Part shown: positions 60,067 to 64,000 of the stretch, one piece after another
Layout: the number at the start of each line of letters is the position of its first letter
Numbering within the stretch: the first letter of the stretch is position 1
NCBI GenBank assembly: GCA_009746045.1
Contig: RPFO01000114.1
Span: 188,001 to 252,000, forward strand
DNA: 64,000 nucleotides
Origin: Mesostigma viride
Lineage: Eukaryota > Streptophyta > Mesostigmatophyceae > Mesostigmatales > Mesostigmataceae
Direction of reading: 5' to 3'
Notes under the pieces: model-generated
The model's database searches: none
What the model was told of the DNA's origin: nothing
What the model saw: the letters and a program-made list of their open reading frames with translations, nothing else
Translations under genes and position numbers: made by a program

Positions 60067-63043
60067 ATGGCGTCCTCCTTGAAACACATGTCCTTCAAGG
60101 CTATTCCAGCGAGTGACCTGGAAAAGGCGGACGAGGTGCAGCTGAAGACCATGGCGCACTCGCTGCTGGAAAGCAAGCTCGAGAAATTAATGTCGACCGC
60201 CGGCAACCCTGAGCAAATGTCGAAGACCAAGAAGCTGGCCGTTGAGTGGTTGAGGAAGTGGGATTTGGATCAGGATGGCGTTCTGTCGAGTACGGAAATG
60301 AAGGCAGCTGCCATGGAACACGCCAGGCTCGAGCGCGACTACAAGGCAAGAGGTATTTGGATGCTCGTCCTGGCATTGCTCATTTTCTGCTGCGGCGGCG
60401 TCATCCTGGGCGTGAGCATCTGGGCCAACGCCATTTCCAAGGACTCGGAAGTCGAGACCGGCGAGGACCTGGGCGGGTACACGATGCGGAAGAAGGACGG
60501 CAGTGCGGTGGTGAAGACGGCGACGGCGTTGTATGGTTAGTGCTACCGTCAACCCGCGATGGAATTCTTTGACAGCCTTTCTGTCGCTAGACTCTGCCCA
60601 GTTGCAGTTGGCTCATCCGGTGGCGGGTGCACATTGGGGCCCTCAGCCCTGGCGTGTTAAGTATCAAAATGAAGGCCGGTTAACAAGGCTACCCATCGGC
60701 TCATACAGTACAGCTGGTTTACAGTGACCACACACACACACACAATGAAAGGCTCTGCAGTGTAACCTCCAGTGCTTGTGCTCTCCAATGCGCGATGCCC
60801 TCCAGTGTGTGGTGCCTCCTAAGGCATTTTTTCCTCAGCGAGATAGGGAGGGAGGGAGGGAGGGAGGGAGGGAGGGAGGGAGGGAGGGAGGGAGGGAGGG
60901 AGGGAGGGAGGAGGGAGGGAGGGAGGGAGGGAGGAGGGAGGGAGGGAGGGAGGGAGGGAGGGAGGGAGGGAGGAGGAGGGAGGGAGGGAGGGAGGGAGGG
61001 AGGGAGGGAGGGAGGGAGGAGGGAGGGAGGGAGGGAGGGAGGGAGGGAGGGAGGGAGGGAGGAGTGGGGTGTTGAGGGGGGGGGGGGGGGGGGGAAGGGC
61101 TCCTATCTAGTGCATGACAAACCCATTTTCCATTGTCGTCAGATGGCCTTCCGATTGCTCTTTCCCCCAAAGGATCCCACAGAGTAGTAGAATACTATAC
61201 CTAGGGTAATAATAGGGTATAGGGAGTATTATAACCTGGCTGGCCCACCCTCAACTTCTCCCCCAACCAATCCCACCCATCCCCATTCCAGGACACAACT
61301 GTCCACCTGGCACTGAACTATATTGCCTGAATTATGTGACTTAAAGTGACAGGTAACTTGCCTGACTAATGGACCTGCTTTGCAGCAACTGACGCTATGA
61401 TCTCCTGTCACTGTGATGTCAGTTAATAGTACAGCATGCTACTAGGTACTGCTTCTTCTATCTCCTGCTGCTGCTAATATTTACTTTCGACAGTGTTACA
61501 GCCTCCAACTTTGGCTAGGTACTGTCGGCCGTTGTTGCATTAGAGTTGCAATCCTGAAAATATGTAGAATGTGCTAGTCACTTCTCATTTTCTATCTATT
61601 GCTCTTTTAGCGAGTTTCCAGGATACGTTCAGGTTGTCGGGATCCTCTGGATCTCTGTCATAAGTTAGTAAAGCAGTGGTGGTAATACATCGTTGGTGGT
61701 AGTACGGCGTTGGTGGTAGTCTGGCGTTGGTGGTAGTACGGCCTTGGTGGTAGTACGGCGTTGGTGGTAGTACGGCGTTACCTGTAGCTATATGCAAGAA
61801 GGAGAGCCTGTGTGCGTAGGACAGCCAAAGTACCAGGCTTTAGAAGCAAGCACGCTGGACCAGCCGATAACAAAATGCGCCTATTCCGGCACTCCCACAA
61901 CGGTTCTCCTGTTCCTCCGTTAGCAGTCATCCCATTTTCCCAATAATGGTCACCTCATGCCTCTGTTATATAATCTCTTATCTCTGTTATCTAACCTCTA
62001 TTACCTCTGTTGTCTAACGAGCAAAGCCCCGAGCATGATCAACTGGGCCAATCAATGGTTGTACAGCCTCCTGGCTCTTACCTGGCTACTAATGCCTCCT
62101 GGCTATTCCCTACATTTTCCCCAGGCTGCTCTCTGCTGGTCCCTCACCATCTTAAGCTATAAATACTCAATAATAAATACTTCGCCTCCTAGTGATACAT
62201 GTCTGTTATACCTTTAAGAAGATTTGTTCTGTATTTGGGCCAGGTTACGCTTTCTGTTTTTCCTTCCGTCTGTTGTTTTCTGTTATTCCGAAACGCTGAG
62301 CCTTTGTGCCGTTCTGCCACCCTGGCTCCTTCCTCCACGCCCCCCCAGGTTTCCCGCTCCCCCGCATCGGCTACCTCCCCTTTGACGAGCTGTCCACTAT
62401 CAGCAGCATCTCGTTCCTGTACCAGCGCACCCTGCGCCAAATGTCAGTCGAGGGATTCAAGTGGTTCGGCACCCACAACATCACCTTCTACTCCCCGCGT
62501 GGCGAGCAGCTGACCATCACGAAAGCCAACGACACCGAGGTCACGATGACATACAGCGACGCCGTCGTGTCGGGAGCAACAGCAGCCCAGCCGCCCTCGG
62601 TTATTTATAGCGGCACCGAGCCCAGCCTCGTGTACCAGCAGCTGCTATTCACGATGCTCGATGGTCTCCACGCGCAAGGGGTGCCCATAACTCCGACGAC
62701 GCGCATGGGGCCGACAGTCGAGATCTCCATGTACGCGATCCAGACCTTGTGCCCGGTCGAGTGCGTGGAACCCGCAAGGGTGCAGCTGATGGACCGGAGC
62801 AGGCGCACCCTGGAGGAGCCCTGCGCGACACTGGTCATGATGGCGTTGGAGGGGTTTGGGGTGATCGAGGCGGGTGTCGGGCCCCAGGATTATTACAGCA
62901 CGAGAGCGTCCGAGGAGGAGAGGCAGGAGCTGGGGGAGCATTCAATGCTTGGGACGGAGATGTTTGTGCCGGACGTGATGGCCATGTTTGAGCGATACGA
63001 CAAGTGGCTGGACCGGGAAGTCAAGGTCCGCTATGGGTCATGA
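60067..63043 (+). CDS. EF-hand, single-TM protein with unknown C-terminal domain (copy B)
   Basis: Exons 60067-60535 and 62349-63043; 387 aa. Donor GTTAGT, acceptor CCCCAG, phase 1, the same position and phase as copy A. EF-hand loop D66-x-D68-x-D70-G-x-L-x-x-x-E77, membrane helix about 96-120, then the same C-terminal domain (exon 2 starts F-P-L-P-R-I-G-Y-L-P-F-D-E-L-S). The region from the EF-hand to the end of exon 1 is almost identical to copy A; exon 2 has diverged much more. The 1.8-kb intron carries a GGGA microsatellite instead of the 24-bp repeat. The start follows 'gccgtc' and matches the alignment with copy A. Confidence 0.85.
60842..61064 (+). repeat. (GGGA)n microsatellite in gene B intron
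   Basis: About 220 bp of GGGA units broken by a few GAGG steps, followed by a G15-17 run at about 61077-61093. Confidence 0.95.
61676..61790. repeat. ~17-bp repeat (gttggtggtagtacggc)
   Basis: Five to six imperfect copies in the gene B intron. Confidence 0.75.
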
Positions 63044-64000
63044 TGTGAGGCCTCGCTATTTCATTCTTGCTATTTAACGAGGCAGGCGGGTTCAGGGAGG
63101 TGAGGGCGAGGCGCGCTAGGGGTCATGAGGTGAGGTGAGGCCACTTTTACTATTTAACGAGCCCTCGGGGAACGGCAGGTGGGGACCTCGGGGAGGTGAG
63201 GGCAAGACGATCTACAGCGGATGCAGTGAGATCTATCGCTCGATGCGGATAAGGTGAGATTTGATGCGGTCGATGCTGTTTTGTGGCAGGGTTTGCGGGC
63301 TTCAGCGCTAACGCATGTCAATGAACAGAAGTGTGGGACCGTTTACAAGGCCGCTCGCGGCCGCGATCGATGAATGCACCAGCAATGAATACTTCTATTA
63401 TTTGCGATCTATGCTATTGAAACCTAAGCACTTTTACACATATGTGTACCATTATTAACCCGTGTTTTTTTACAACGCGATACATCGCGTTGTAGGGTTA
63501 GAACGCGATGTATCGCGTTGTAATCTGACACGTGGCAAACCTATTAAACATGCGATTTTTGGTCTGAAACTTTCAAGATAGGTCAGAAACATCTCATAGA
63601 ATTCAAGAAAAAATCCTGGTATTTTTGGTATTTTTTTTGTGACAGCTGCAAACAAATATGTACCACTGAAATCAGGCATTTTCGCGGGACGAAGGTGAAG
63701 ACGACGGCGATGGCGGCAGGTAGATCTCGCCAGTTTTCGCGCGAATTTCAGTGGCTGTTGGGTGGCACGACCATGATGATGCGTTCAAAGGTTGATTATT
63801 AGGTTTCTACGAGTTTGTTGAGGTACTGGGGCAAAGGAAACGTAGTTTTTTCCAGTTTCTCACCCAACTTTCATGCGGAAACCCTGGAAACCGGCATACA
63901 TATTATTACGTGAAGACTCGGGTCTGCTGCGGCACCATGCTTGGTATTTCCATGGTGTTTCGACTTCTTAACACATGTTTATTCATTCCGAACGTCCGGC
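63044..64000. other. downstream flank of copy B with a strong inverted repeat
   Basis: No coding frame with support. Contains perfect 22-bp arms at 63470-63491 and 63502-63523 with a 10-bp spacer; each arm is itself nearly palindromic. A TTCGCGCGAA palindrome lies near 63736. Confidence 0.6.

Overview
The window is nuclear DNA of a eukaryote. Genes are split by many short-to-long GT-AG introns (one GC-AG), exons are GC-rich, and introns and spacers are full of tandem repeats. Plant-type telomere-like CCCTAAA repeats (6.6-6.95 kb), a transit-peptide-like N-terminus on a LysM protein and a L1-type retrotransposon fit a photosynthetic protist, most likely of the green lineage; the species is not identifiable by eye. 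Most long open frames here are artefacts of repeats. The real genes were found by joining short exons whose splice sites and phases agree.

Layout. 1-9061 (-): a PHD-finger protein whose very long low-complexity C-terminal exon runs off the left edge. 10646-29685 (-): a ten-exon gene with an MRG15/Eaf3-type chromo-barrel followed by a RING finger; one of its introns holds an 8.8-kb minisatellite (16.14-24.98 kb). The two genes may be one. 31032-37202 (+): an eight-exon protein with a transit-peptide-like N-terminus, two LysM domains, a membrane segment and a coiled coil. 38.1-41.5 kb: two decayed L1 ORF1 copies. 43614-50028 (-): a six-exon ankyrin-repeat protein with about one exon per repeat. 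50836-52628 (+): a 63-aa protein resembling complex I subunit B9/NDUFA3. 54568-59012 (-) and 60067-63043 (+): head-to-head paralogues encoding an EF-hand, a membrane helix and an unknown C-terminal domain.

The most unusual theme is that many exon-intron junctions are echoed: tandem or dispersed copies of a splice site plus the adjoining tens of bases of exon lie in the neighbouring intron, creating arrays of decoy acceptors or donors. It is seen at seven or more junctions in at least four genes. Two G7/C7 runs break the PHD gene frame and a C7 run breaks the L1 ORF1 frame, so some breaks may be sequence errors.

All exon models are hand-built from splice signals and phase; no transcript or database evidence was available.
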